Shown: piece after piece, positions 1 through 12,589 of the stretch
Layout of the letters: each line of letters begins with the position of its first letter
Position numbering within the stretch: the first letter of the stretch is position 1
The notes under the pieces: model-generated
Database searches by the model: none
The model's input: the letters and a program-made list of their open reading frames with translations, nothing else
What the model was told of the DNA's origin: nothing
Position numbers and translations under genes: made by a program
From: Steromphala cineraria
Lineage: Eukaryota; Mollusca; Gastropoda; Trochida; Trochidae
Direction: 5' to 3'
DNA: 64,000 bases
NCBI GenBank assembly: GCA_916613615.1
Contig: OU744720.1
Location: 6,985,749-7,049,748, forward strand

Positions 1-189
1 ATCTCTGTGTTGTTTCATCCACCCCGCGGACATGTGCACGTGTAACTCAGCCTGCACGTGTGGGATGACCAAGGAATCAGTCGACTAACACCGTCACACC
101 ACAAGAAAACACTCTTCACACGAACTGACTTTGTGTAGAGGAGTTAAAACAGAGGACTGATCCGTGTGGACAAGTGGCTGACAGAATGG
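1..189. other. unassigned flank
   Basis: No coding or repeat structure that I can support. Confidence 0.3.
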
Positions 190-840
190 TTAGTGAGGAT
201 CTTGAAAAACATGATTGAAAGTGTAAGGACATGGTCATGATATGAACTTACAGCACATCGATAATGTGACAGAGAATAACTATAAGCTGTTCTTGAGGAA
301 GATAATTAAAAGTGAAGGACAGGGTATTGGCGAGAGTCCTTATAACAAACCTATGTTGTAACCAATAAATGTTCTCAAGGAATGAGTAACCTTGGATACG
401 TAATCTGTAGATGTTCTTAAAGGGGGTCTCCAACTTCTAATTTTTAACTTCCAGTGTTTTATTAGCGAGGCCCTCTCCGACCCTCTCGGGGCCTCGCTAA
501 TAAAACACTGGAAGTTAAAAAAATAAAGGGGGTCTCCAACTCCTAATTTTTAACGTCGAATTTTTATAAGCTATGCCCTCTCCGACCCTCTCGGGCCTCG
601 CTAATAAAACACTGGAAGTTAAAAATTAGAAGTTGGAGACCCCCTTTAAGATGATTGCGGAGAGAGCTAGTTGAAATCTGGAAACATAAATAATTTGGGG
701 ACAATAACTAGATGTTTCTTGAAGAATATCATTAGGGACAGAAAATCGATGGTATCTTGGAACGCATTGGGGTAACGAATTATAAGTAAAGATGTTCTCG
801 AAGAACATGATTAGGTACAAATTAATTATGAAAACTGGTA
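190..840. repeat. degenerate tandem repeat (about 65-80 bp unit)
   Basis: The motif GATGTTCTTGAAGAACATGATTAGG, or a degraded form of it, recurs near 200, 290, 370, 410, 710 and 790. Units are strongly diverged. The array is interrupted by the TTAA-flanked element at 417-649, and host sequence resumes after it (GATGTTC before, GATGATTG after). No coding potential. Confidence 0.55.
417..649. mobile_element. TTAA-flanked foldback MITE
   Basis: TTAA at 417-420 and TTAA at 646-649 bracket inverted arms of about 55 bp that start AGGGGGTCTCCAACTTC and match each other almost perfectly. The interior holds a second, partly duplicated inverted copy around a CCCTCTCCGACCCTCTCGGG core, so the whole element can fold on itself. 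The TTAA flanks suggest piggyBac- or Kolobok-type transposition. It is non-autonomous: there is no ORF. Confidence 0.8.
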
Positions 841-2863
841 TATGCGATATCGTAGGGTTTATCAGGAATATCTCACAATTTCAACCAACGAACACGCCGG
901 ATTGACTAAAGGGGGAGAAAATTAGAAAGTTTATTACTAAGATCTTACGGATAACTCTTGACAGGATCCTAGGAACTGAAGTCGTCTATCATGTTATTGG
1001 TTAAATAACAACAAACAACATTTCACACTTTTGACGGGCATGTTGTTTGTATTTTCTTAACTATAAACGCCTCCTTCGATGTGAATTTAGAATGTCAAAC
1101 TGTTCTTTGACGAATATAAAATCGCGTGATGCCTTCCAGAAACCTTAGCTCTTGGACGTTTATAAACTTGCTTTCTATCGTCAGCCAAAGTACACAGTTA
1201 TTTTTTAACCGAATGACACACATTAGAAAGATATATCTAGAATGACAATTTCTACATTTTATAATCAATGTCAACCAAAACCAAGATAACCCTGTCGCAA
1301 TCATGAACATGCATCAACTGGAACCGTGTCATCACGTCGGCTCCAAGACACAGAAGAAGCATGGAGCCTCTCATCCGTGACTTATCGGTTCCAGGAGAAA
1401 ATACCTGTTCACTCAACCGTGTCTAGTCGGTTCAAGATCTCTGCTTCAAGACAGATATTCAGCGTAAGACATAGGATTAGTCTTGCATTATTGATGCTTG
1501 CCTGCACAGATAAAGACGAAGAGACATAGACGTTAATCGATTTTACACGAGAAACAGAATAAAGCATCTTAAACTCTCATTGTCTTTTCAATAGCTTAGA
1601 TGATAAATAAAAACTGTGTTTGAACGCTCAAATATATAATAGTTACGCAAGATTTAACACATTCAGAATTTCTGGGAAACTCGAGGATGAAGGTCTGTTG
1701 ACACCAGTACCGTGATAGGAGACATTTTACGAACGTTTCCTTTGGTTATGTATTTTCAAGGAACCTGCTTGCATTCATAATATTCGTTTGACAATGCAAT
1801 AATTCTTAAACTACAACTGAAGCAAGTTTTTTTTTATCAAATTTTGAATTTTAAACGTTCCTATGTATTGTCATTGTAAAAGATCAATTAATTCTAAAAT
1901 AAAACCTTTCAAGATTTGGTACCTCTCAAATGACGCCCCTGGACTAGCTCTCTTATAACCAATGTTTGGTTGAGCACCTCTACAGCTGAAGGTAGTTTGC
2001 AGTAAGCGTCAAGAGTGGTTGTCTTCATGCACTTACAGTGCTCAGTTTGGTAGTTAGGTACGGTTCTATGTTCTATGTCAGCATTATTGTAAAATCTGGA
2101 GAAACCTTTCATGGATTAAGTTTAATTTTCGGTTGCCTTTTGGTGACATCCATCAATAGTCCTTTGTTTTTGTGACTCTGTGGCTCTTACAAAGGACAGA
2201 GACATCAGTCCTCTACCATGCTAGTGCTACTAGTGGACCCAGAGTGGTAGCAATGTACTGATATTCACTAAGCCTCTGATGAGTCAAAATATCCCATTCA
2301 TTTGAGTTTCACATATTGACTTAAGAGGATACATGCTTTGTGTGGTATATTTCAACACCAGTTGATAGATCATGTATATTATTTTAGCCGTTAAAAAACA
2401 AACTTCAGAAACAAAGGCTCTTCAAATCTTATAAGGCTCTTATAATCTATAAATAACTAAGCTAAAGAAATGACATATATTGAGTAATATGGGCAGTACA
2501 AAGATTGGGGTACTGGTAAGTCTTCAGAGATAACCAATAGTTCAGCAATAAGTGAACTTGATCTCCGCATATCTTCTCAAGCCTGAAAGGTTTTAGTGAG
2601 TGAGTAAATGAGTTATTGTTTTACCCCGTTGGGCAATATTTCATCCATTAGCGGCATGGAACGGTTATAGCAATATGACGAAACTCTAGTGAAGACAATC
2701 AATGTGAATCAGGAGCTTGCATGAATCACCATGAAATATACACCAGTAGAACCACATGTTTTGAACTGGAACTTTACATAACTTCTTAAAGCCTAATCAA
2801 GTAAAACCATATGCAATCTATTCAGCATCAACAGTAGAAACAAGAAAAGAGTATTAAATTAAT
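841..2863. other. intergenic, nothing recognised
   Basis: AT-rich sequence with only short random open frames. No exon with flanking splice signals or family resemblance was seen. Confidence 0.4.
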
Positions 2864-5411
2864 TTATTGTTCACATATCAAAGTTTTCTCAGTGCATTTC
2901 AATATCCAACAAGCTATGGCAGAATCACTTTCAGGTAGACTTGAAATAACTTCTTTACTGAGAGAGTCAAACAGGGGAAGTAACTCCTTCTCATCTAAAT
3001 GCACACCACACATCTTGTCAGAAAATAAACTCAAACATTCTGATAAAAGTTTTGACTTCTCAGACAAGTCAAATTCTACTTTATCTAAGCGACCCTTTAG
3101 TATATCTATGTTGACGTCCACATTCATGTTCTTCCCACCGATACTGGAGGAAAAAGATTTGTGGACAGAAAATGGAGGAGTTTTTGCAAAAATCCACTCC
3201 CAGTCCTTCAGCTCAGAAACCTTCTCAGATACGCCCGGGAACCTTTCTTCTGTGATACGTTCGATGTACTCAATACCAGGACTAGTCTGAAATAAGTCAA
3301 AGTCATATTTATAATATGATTATAATAACACTTTATTGTTCTAAGTAAAAGGAAATTTGGGTTGTGCCTTAGCAGTGCCGTCTTTATAATGCTGAGTGTC
3401 AAGCAAGACGGTTATAACTCCCATCTGTAAACGTCTTTTGGTTGTCGCGACCGGGAAACGAACCCCGGTCTTCCGGGTGACGAGCGGACACTCTACCACT
3501 TAGCTACGTCCCATGAGCATATTCCTTTATTCACATTTCTATTATTAGTTTAAGACTATACAGTACTTTTTGTAGCTTTACAAATTACCCTTAACACATA
3601 AGAGAAGGATCCGGGCTAAATAATATCAAACAGTTGTGACCTGCCTCTCATACTTTATATATTGCACCCAGTGGCCTAGCTCATCCTTGCATACATGATG
3701 TTTGGACCATCTAAATTGACAGCAGTCAATATAAGTATCTACATTAATATTATTCAATATGATCCCCGTCACCTGAAGTGTGCTAGCTGCCAGGAAGTGA
3801 TCCCCGATACAATGTACAAGAGAAGAGAAGTCCAGGGAGGGGTCCGAGTCTCGCAGGTTACGTACATGGGCCGGGACACTCTCTGTAGATCTGCTCCGCA
3901 CTCCTCGCTGAAATAATCAGAGTGGGGCTAAAATACATTTAAATAATAAAAGTTATGATAAAATTTTACAGCGGCTAATGAAAAACTTTTGAAATGAAAT
4001 GAAATGAATCAATTTCATAAAGTCATATTTAAGTCTGACATTTCACATTTTTCACTCTTCAGGGATTGAGAAAGACATCATAGACAATGGGCCATTTTCA
4101 TGGTTTTTGGTAATTTTCTGATTTTCAAATTGGCCATTGCCCATTATATAAATAGTAAACTTCAAAATTTTAATGGGCTATTTTTTCATTCAATGAGCAA
4201 ATTGGCCCATGGCCCCTGCCTTTCCCAATCACTGCTCTTTATCATTACTATCAATTAATTCAACCTTTTACTAAACTAGTTCTAGTTGTACCAGTAGACC
4301 AGTGGGAGGAATTCACCAAGGTAATAATCGTTAAGCATTTTATAAATCAAAATGACCCTTTTATATGATGTTTACAGAATAACAGAAATTGTTTCATTGG
4401 TAATGTTCATAAAGAAACAAGCTTTGTATCACAAGGCCCGTAAGTTCCTACCATGGGAGAGTGAAGGAGAGAGTTGAGCTTCTCCGTGTCCACGTCCAGC
4501 AGGAGGGTGAAGTGGTGGTACGTTCTCTTCGCCGCCAGCTTTGATGCTGTCCCGGATATCTGGAAAGAGTCAAAAACAGAGAGAAATAGTTTATTCAATT
4601 GTTATGTAGTTCACAATAAAAAACATATTAATAGCTAGTCAGACAGTTTATTAGAGTCCAAAAGAGTTTGAATTTGAATAATAGATATGCATTAAAATAT
4701 TGTTTGGACTTGTTACACTTCACTGCTCTTTTTAATAGTAGATATTGCCTTATACTTTCACATTAAGGGAATTCAAAGAGAATGCAATCCTGTTTTTAAA
4801 CCCTTGCCTCATCAAAATTCACTTAAATAGTCAACAAGAGCATTGATAAGTTAGTCAATTAATGCATCAATTCAATGTTTTTCAGAATAACTAGAGACCT
4901 TGAAAAGACCATCCAATAAAATGTCTTCTCGCTTGTTGATGCTGAGATCAACGTCCCACCGAGATTGTAGCGCCCTCACAACTAGTTCCAGGTTGTCTCT
5001 ACGACAGTACCTCTGACGGGACTTGATGAAACTGAGGTTGAGGTTACCCTCGTCATGATACACAGCACCTCCTCCGCTCTTCCGTCTCGCGAGGTCGGCG
5101 TGTTGTCTCCTTACTCGCCTCACATCACACTCCATCCACACATTCTGATGCCGACCTATCACCACTGCCGGTTTATTCCTCCACATCAATAAATAGTTCC
5201 CATTTTCTAAGTCAATGTTCTCATACAACCAGTCTTCCAATGCAAGGTTTTCATAAATACACTTTGACTGTGACACATATACCACATGTTTCAGGTTAAC
5301 TTGGGGTCCTGTGCTTGTTGAACACTTACAAAATAAACTTTGAACTGTTCTGATTCTTGAACACTTAGGTATGCAGTGCAGCAGTTTCTGATATGAATTT
5401 ACCTTCATCAT
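2864..5411 (-). CDS. LIPT1: lipoyltransferase 1, mitochondrial (LIPT1)
   Basis: Transfers lipoyl groups to the lipoyl domains of mitochondrial 2-oxoacid dehydrogenase complexes (BPL/LplA/LipB family). There are four coding exons on the minus strand, 4899-5411, 4452-4559, 3773-3907 and 2864-3286, all joined in phase 0 by GT-AG introns, giving 392 aa against about 373 in vertebrates. Residues 1-40 are basic, Ser-rich and Cys-rich, which suits a mitochondrial targeting peptide. The signature RRKSGGGAVYHDEGN lies at about 109-123, preceded by PAVVIGRHQN (81-90). DGLFK continues across the first junction into ISGTASK, the conserved substrate/lysine segment. The last exon has FPGV followed by LKDWEWIFAKTPPFS, typical of the LIPT1 C-terminal domain. 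The start chosen is the first of two tandem ATGs. TTTCAG 20-odd bp upstream could be the acceptor of a 5' UTR intron. The gene is divergent from CCDC43. A tRNA-like relic sits in the last intron. Confidence 0.95.
3445..3513 (-). pseudogene. tRNA-Asp-like relic or SINE head
   Basis: On the minus strand there is an A box-like TAGCTAAGTGG followed by GTCACCCGGAAGACCGG and a B box-like GGTTCGTTTCC. The middle resembles metazoan tRNA-Asp (GTC anticodon). The acceptor ends do not pair (GGGACG against CGCGAC), the T stem has one extra G, and the T loop has T instead of A at position 58. It is therefore not a working tRNA. A tRNA-derived SINE head is the alternative. It lies in the last LIPT1 intron, in the same orientation as the gene. 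Confidence 0.55.
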
Positions 5412-6015
5412 CTTTATTGTTAAGCCATATCTGAAACAATGGTGGAAATAACTTTACATAATCTGCTGTAGTCGGCACATGTAAATTCACTTTTTATTCT
5501 ATTAATACCAGAAGATATTTAGTAATTTCACAAATTCAAGTTTCGGATGAAATGCTAGTAATTTCAGTGCATCTACTGGAGAAAATTGTTCACAGCTAGT
5601 AGATCAATATACATCTATGTCAAATAATTATACATTTAATTCAGACTGAATTTGATCAAGTTCCTGAAAATGTAAACACAGTTTTTCTCACTTTTAACAA
5701 AACAAAACATCTTGAAAGGGAATATAGTTCAAGGATTTTGTTCTGTCTCTTTCAAGCTGTTTAGAATGTATCTTCAGACATCCTTCATTCTCTAATCATT
5801 CAAAAACATCGAATGGAAAACTAAATCGAATTACGAAAATTATATATGACAAAACCTGTTCATTTCATGATTTATATATAATAAGATTTGTCTATCATAA
5901 ATATTGTGTACATAATGGTAAGATAGTACATGGTAAATTCCACATAATACATGATTTTGAAATCAAGAACAAATCCGTAATCCGTTTAAAGGTTTTGATT
6001 TTTAGTTCAGCCAAA
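5412..6015. promoter_or_regulatory. putative bidirectional promoter, LIPT1/CCDC43
   Basis: This 604-bp interval separates the start codons of two divergent housekeeping-type genes. Position alone suggests a shared promoter. No TATA box at a convincing distance was seen. A TTTCAG about 20 bp upstream of the LIPT1 ATG suggests that part of the interval is a LIPT1 5' UTR intron. Confidence 0.5.
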
Positions 6016-8005
6016 ATGGCAGCCTCCATGAGTCCATATGAGCAATGGCTCTCTGACAAATTATTGTCTTTGAACTCAGATGTGGATGGTGATGTTTTTG
6101 TGACATATATTTCAGGGATTCTAGACACCGAAACGTCAAATGAGGAGAAGAAAGAAAGTCTGGAAGGAATAATAGCAGAAGTAGCCGTAGGTATCACTAC
6201 ACATGTTGATGTGTTCGGTTTTCGATCAGTTCACATATGTCTGCAGTTGATAATCTTAAGCATTTACCGGTAGATGTATTATTCAATGTATATCATAAGT
6301 CATTTCTTATTCTCCTTTAGATATACTTATTCTTTGTGCTTAAACAAAAATCTTAATTTGTGAAAGTGATTCATTACCGGTATTTTCATTAACCACCTTT
6401 GAAATTTTAATGAAAAATTACATACATTAAAGACAAAAATAAAAAGTTATTCTTATAAGTTATTGAACTTATTATCTATTTTATGTTGCTTTAAAACAGA
6501 GTGACAGTATTGACACAGTATGTGATGAGATTATTGCAAAATGGGAAGAAATGAATAGCAATAAGGATGACTCAAAAGAAAACAAAAGTAAGTATACCGA
6601 CTAGTAATCACATGTTCATACCATATAACAATTTTCTATTAAAAAAAAGTTTTCTCAGAACTTTGCACCAGTCTTGTAGCCCGTGTGTAGAAGAAAAAAT
6701 GCAGCATATACCTGTATGCACATACCTGTAGTCAAATGAATTCAATGCATTTACCTGTATATAGCTAACTTGATTGCATTTGGGCATAAATGCATTTTGT
6801 GTAAATGACTGAATGAATAAGACTGATTTTGGCCCCTTAGAAGACTCAAACCATTGAAGTAACAAACATGTAAAATTCTCTCTATTAATATTTCAGTGAG
6901 TGTGGACGAGCAATTGTCCAAGATCCTGAGCACACAGAAGCTGACAGTGAGCAAAGGGAGAGAACTCACGGCCGAGGAGAAGGCGAGGAAAGCAGCCATT
7001 CTCGCTCAGTACAGTGAAGTGTGTGAAGGCGGGTATCCTTTTCGGGAAGCTTGAATACTTGTTTCTTGTTTTTTTTAAGGGTTGTTTTTATTATCTACCG
7101 GGTAATGTTTTTTATGTGTTATACATATGGGGATATTGCTGTTTTTATGGGATTAGGTTCATCAATGAAACTTTAACATGATCAATAAAAAAGAAAAATG
7201 TTTTATGTCATACATGTTGATGATTACATGGTAATCATTATTTAATGTGATAAAAATTATAACTTATTGTAACAAAAATATTTTGCTATTTTTTCCAGTC
7301 AGTTGTAGGTACTCTAGTTCGATATCAATTAATTTATAACTAAAATTATAGTGAATTCAATGCAACAAGTATAATGGTTTGGTTGGATTAAGAATTGGAG
7401 ATGATGATTATTTTCCTGACGAAGCCAGCAGCGACGACTCTGTGTCTGACGAGGATGAGGGAGCGGTCGGAGGAGACGCAGAGTGTATCCTTTCTACTCA
7501 ATGTTACTTGGAGCTTCTACATATATTTTCTTTAACTTTACAATTCTAAAGAAGCATAGTTAATGACATTGTATGTCAACTTTAATGTAATGCTCATTGC
7601 CACTTAAAACAGCTTAATTTGAGTGTTATATTCAGTTCATGAAGCTTGGTTTTGATAAAGAAACCAAACAAATAAGTACTTAAAGATTTAAAGTATATAC
7701 ACAAACTGTAATATTTCTATTCACAAAGCCAGTTTTGACAAAAAAAAAACCCAAAAATATTTAATTTATTAAAAGCAGTAATTGCAAACTATTGATATTT
7801 TCTGTCAACAAAGTCAGTTTTGATGAAGAACACGAACAAGGCTGACGTTGACAAGAACGAGCGTGAGAAGCGCGAGAAGGCCAAGAAGGACAGCGAGAAC
7901 AAGAAGGAGAAGGACCGGCTGGACCGCGAGGCTCAGAAAGCAAAGAACCAGGATCGCAAGGACACCGAGAAGAAACGCACACAAAAGGGAGAGCGCAGGC
8001 GGTAA
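6016..8005 (+). CDS. CCDC43: coiled-coil domain-containing protein 43 (CCDC43)
   Basis: A conserved animal protein of uncertain function. There are five coding exons, 6016-6186, 6500-6587, 6897-7032, 7393-7484 and 7818-8005, giving 224 aa, about the length of the human protein. The N-terminal helical domain (about 8-85) contains YEQWLSDKL, then VTYISGILDTE and IDTVCDEIIAKWEE. The motif EEKARKAAILAQYSEV (about 112-127) is a hallmark of the family. An acidic linker follows (about 134-162, SSDDSVSDEDEG), then a charged coiled coil (about 164-224) starting MKNTNKADV and ending KKRTQKGERRR. The start has a strong context (GCCAAAATGG). The exon 3 and exon 4 donors both read GTATCCTTT, the U12-type consensus; this phasing restores the conserved LMKNTN segment after the acidic linker. 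A copy of the final acceptor region is imperfectly echoed twice in the last intron. Confidence 0.95.
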
Positions 8006-10104
8006 CACTAGTGACATTAGACAATTTTTTATCATTTTCAGCAAATTATGGGGTAATATTGAATAATATCCAGGTACAAATTAAACAATGAGAGACTTTT
8101 TCTAAATGTTTGGAGTAAAAAAATCTTAATTATTTATGGGTTTATGTTGATTTGTGTCAACAGTTGATAAAGGATGGTTAGAAACATTCACACAGGAGGG
8201 TTAATCATAATACATTTTTGTTAGGCAATTTCTTTAATCTGTGAAAGTGACATTTTGACATAGATCCTAATGTCTTTTTTGACGGGCATTCTATACGTTG
8301 AGTTGATGAAGAGTGATGAAGGCAATGTTATGGATATTATACAACTTCTTTATTCAGTGTTTGCGACGTTTCGACATAGATACTAACGTCGTTTTTAAGC
8401 AAGTGATTTGCTTGAAAACGACATAAGTATCTATGTCATAATTGAAAAGGACGCAGAAAATATACACAAAGATGGGTGAGAGATTGCACATTACAGCAAT
8501 GAATGTAAACCTTTCTGTGATTATGTTGAATAAAATGGTATTTATTGATTTCAACTGATCCTGTCATGAAGGTTGATTGTTACAGAAACAAATTATTTTA
8601 TATAGTTTTTTTCTTGAGTTTCAGTTATAAAGCCTAAGTCAAGCAATGTTTGGCATTCAAAAACAATGATCTATCTCACTCCATTCTCAGCATTAGCTAA
8701 GTCTTAATGTACAGGTAAGATCAGTTTTCTGAATACAACATCAGAATTTGTGTCTTGAATGGTATCTGTAATTGAAGATGGGGGATGTGTCTAGTTTATA
8801 TGGGCAGTTGGGTTAGAACTACAAATAGCATTTATTGTATAGGATTTACTCTGACAGGGTTTTTCAAGAGGGGACATGTTTATTCCAAGATTATTTTCAA
8901 CGAATATGCGAGTCACAAAAGAGAGAGTAAAAGTATCTTCATTTCTTAATAACTCATGTAATCTGCATGATTGCCATATGTTTACTTGTATATGAAAGTG
9001 GTGTTTGCCACAACATGTGTTATTTTGACCTGTCATAGGTTTATAAAACTGTACTTGTGACAGTGTGTATCAAGAAAAATGTACTTTGCATGCTTTGATT
9101 CTATTACATGGAGATAGACGATAAGGGCTGTTAGCCTGTTAACATAAGACATGTCTTGCAATTAAGATTTATCTGATAACAATTCTCTCCAGAGATTAAA
9201 CAATTGTAATCGTACTATCTGACCTGTCGTCACCAAAACCATTGATTGTTTAAAATTGGATTAATTAATTACAAAAATTAAAGTCAAATCATTCAAAAAA
9301 TAAATGTCATAATAAAACACATATATTGAATTTTCTTGTGTACAACTTGAGACAAGCCCTCTGGTTAGGGAACAGAAGAAAAATAATCTTTTATTCTGTA
9401 TCTAGTTAGTGCATTCTATATTACTCTCCACAGAAGTTACACAAGATAGTTCTTGCCACATAACCTCTGTTACAAGTTGAGAAGTTTCTGGGTTTTCTTG
9501 AGAAGAATCCTGTCCATTGCTAATCAACATTAGTTGTACAATCAGCCAGTCAGTCTCAAACTGTGCATTCCATCTGTTCAGATAACCATTGAGAAGACTG
9601 TAGTTCCTTCTCCTGTGAGGTGCACACATCATAAGACACTAGTCAGAATGAGATGTAAGACTTCTGGATTTAATTATAACAGGGTATGTACAAGCCTGAG
9701 AAAAGCTTCGGAAATGGGCATTGACCTTAAAAACCTATTTTAAAAAAGCTTTGAAAACAAACTCAAAAGCCTTTCACTAATTTCACTTATAACCATCTGA
9801 AAGATTTGAAAAAATCTTTTGCTTGTGTCTTGAAGAAGACAAATTCAGAGTTACTCTTTTAAAATAAACATCCATAAATTTTTGTGTGACTTCTCTGTTT
9901 CTAATTCTGTCGCTTAGCGTGTTTCCAAAAGATCATATGTGAATCATGATGGATCTCACTGACTTGAATTATTGGTCCTAATTTTGTCCAGAACAGCCTT
10001 GAAAATGGTCTTGAAAAAAAATTAATTTGGGTCTTGAAAAACAAACCCTGACAAGACTGGCGTCCTTGTTGACTTTTCAATTATTTTTTCAACCATTTAA
10101 TTTT
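8006..10104. other. intergenic, mostly unassigned
   Basis: The CCDC43 3' UTR probably occupies the start. Apart from the foldback repeat at 8335-8445 I see no gene or repeat family here. Confidence 0.4.
8335..8445. repeat. foldback repeat with GCGACGTTT core
   Basis: ACAACTTCTTTATTCA is followed by TGCGACGTTTCGACATAGA, then ACTAACGTCGTTTT and AAAACGACATAAGT with a mirrored GTATCTATGTC. The arms around 8376-8397 and 8414-8437 pair. A shorter relative with the same CAACTTCTTTATTCA head is at 53099-53155. Confidence 0.6.
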
Positions 10105-11692
10105 TAGCTCATCTGGCCTGTAAGGCCCGATGGGCTTATGGCATGGCATGGTGTCCGGCGTCCGTCCGTCCGTCCGTCCATCCGTCCGTCCATCCGTCCG
10201 TAAACTTTGTGGAATTTCGACTTCTTCTCAAGAACCATAAGACCTACAAACCTAAACCTTTGTGTACAGACTCCTTGACTAGTGAGGATTAAAAATTGTA
10301 GCTTTGGTGGACCTGTGACCCCTAATAAGGGCCACAGGGGCCACGCCCTTTAAACCTATTTTCATCTTCTTCTCCAGAACTATGAGGCCTAGAAACCTAA
10401 AACTTTGTGTACAGACTCCTTGACTAGTGAGGATTAAAAATTGTAGCTTTGGTGGTCCTGTGACCCCTAATAAGGGCCACAGGGGCCACGCCCTTTAAAC
10501 CTATTTTCATCTTCTTCTCCAGAACTATGAGGCCTAGAAACCTAAAACTTTGTGTACAGACTCCTTGACTAGTGAGGATTAAAAATTGTAGCTTTGGTGG
10601 CCCTGTGACCCCTAATAAGGGCCACAGGGGCCATGCCCTTAAAAACCTATTTTCATCTTCTTCTCCAGAACCATGAGGCCTAGAAAGCTGAAACTTTGTG
10701 TACAGACCCCTTGACTAGTGAGGATTATAAATTGTAGCTTTGGTGGCCCTGTGACCCCTAATAAGGGCCACAGGGGCCACGTCCTTAAAACTTATTTTGA
10801 TCTTCGTCCCCAGAACCATGAGGCCTAGAAAGCTCAAACTTTGTGTACAATCTCATTGACTAGTGAGGATTATAAATTATAGCTTTAGTGGCCCTGTGAC
10901 CCCTAATAAGGGCCACAGGGGCCACGCCCTAAAAACCTATTTTCATCTTCTTCTCCAGAACCATGAGGCCTAGAAAGCTGAAATTGTTTGTACAGACTCC
11001 TTGACTAGTGAGGATTATGAATTGTAACTTTGGTGGTCCTGTGACCCCTAATAAGGGCCACAGGGGCCACGCCCTAAAAACCTATTTCATCTTCTTCCCT
11101 AGAACCATGAGGCCTAGAAAGCTGAAACTTCGTGTACAGACTCCTTGACTAGTAAGGATTATAAATTGTAGCTTTGGTGGCCCTGTGACCCCTAATAAGG
11201 GCCACAGGGGCCACTCCCTAAAAACTAATTTTGATCTTCGTCCCCAGAACCATGAGGCCTAGAAAGCTGAAACTTTGTGTACAATCTCATTGACTAGTGA
11301 GGATTATAAATTGTAGCTTTAGTGGCCCTGTGACCCTTAATAAGGGCCACAGGGGCCACGCCCTAAAAGCCTATTTTCATCTTCTTCTCCAGAAGTATAA
11401 TGCCTAGAAAGCTGAATTTGTGTGTACAGATTCCTTGACTAGTGAGGATTATAAATTGTAGCTTTGGTGGTCCTGTGATCCCTAATAAGGGTCACAGGGG
11501 CCACGCCCTAAAAACCTATTTTCACCTCTTCTCTAGAACCATGAGGCCTAGAAAGCTGAAACTTTGTGTACAGACTCCTTGACTGATGAGGATTATGAAT
11601 TGTAGCTTTGGTGGTCCTGTGACCCCTAATATATATAAAGCATAATTGATGATGAAGCCTGATGAGCTACAGAGCCAATGGCTCTATTTTTT
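10105..11692 (+). mobile_element. TAGCTCATC...GATGAGCTA element, copy 1, with tandem core
   Basis: The left end TAGCTCATC is followed by a GGCATGGCATGG and GTCCGTCC microsatellite. About ten tandem units of roughly 145 bp follow (10200-11635). Each contains CTCCAGAACCATGAGGCC, then CTTGACTAGTGAGGATTA and CCCCTAATAAGGGCCACAGG. The right end is GATGAGCTACAGAGCC plus a hairpin (AGAGCC with GGCTCT) and a T run. It has no ORF. The conserved ends with a variable core imply a non-autonomous element. The hairpin near the right end recalls Helitron 3' ends, but no CTRR terminus was seen. Confidence 0.8.
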
Positions 11693-12589
11693 TAGGAGGT
11701 CTTATTTGGAACAAGAATGATACCCTTGCATTTTACTTTTTTCCTTTTTGTGATGAGCCTCTTGTAACATAGGTTATGTGGGCAGGAATAACTTGAGTAA
11801 CCTCTGTGTGAAGAGAATACTCTCTCAAGCAATATAACAGTTCTCTTGTTTTGTTCATTTCGTTTTGTGATGTCTGTCTGAAGTTCAACATGCTATATGA
11901 AAGTGAAGTTCTTCTGTAAAGAGTAGATTTATGAAATTACTGTTTACTGTCAATTGTTTGGGTGATAATGAGATGCAATCAATGATAAGCTGATCATGTT
12001 CTTCCTCAATTGAAATTTATTGAATAGAATTTTTAGTTTATTGACTTTATTATAACAACATTTGAATGAAATGTTATATGTGGTTTATTCTAATCTTTTT
12101 TGATCAAATAATTTTGTCAACACTTGTCAACACTTGTCAACTTAAACATTTTTTACGATCTCAGAAGAAGATTGGATTTAAGAAGGTAATTGGCGCTAGA
12201 AACTGAAATGTGTATGAAAACATGAATAAACACTGCATGAAATGTGTCCATGATGTCAAGAAGCAGTATTGTCAAAAACAAAATGTAAGAAAAACAGCTG
12301 TTGACCAACAAGAACATTATTATTACAAAATGTGATAAAAACAGGTGCTTGTTGGTTGACACCCAGGTGTTTTTCTAAAATACAAACCTGTGTGGTGTAG
12401 ATCAATATCGGAGAGAGACAGGCCGCTGGCTGTGAGATGTGCTGGCCTGTCTCTGCTCTCTCTTGCTGGAGTGTTTCATGTCTGTATAAAGTTGTACAAC
12501 ATCAATGGTTTTTGTTTATATTATGTAAAGTTTTAGAGATGAAGAACGAGTAATGAATTTTCAATCACTTGAAAGCTGAACATTAACAT
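11693..12589. other. intergenic with a small hairpin
   Basis: Unassigned AT-rich DNA. At about 12411-12465, GAGAGACAGGCC and GGCCTGTCTCT form arms of a 12-bp hairpin around a 20-nt loop. Confidence 0.4.

Noticed and set aside
3445..3513. Functional tRNA gene
   Set aside because: The acceptor stem does not pair and the T arm has an extra base.
10105..11692. Helitron assignment
   Set aside because: There is a hairpin near the right end, but no TC start, CTRR end or AT target could be fixed.
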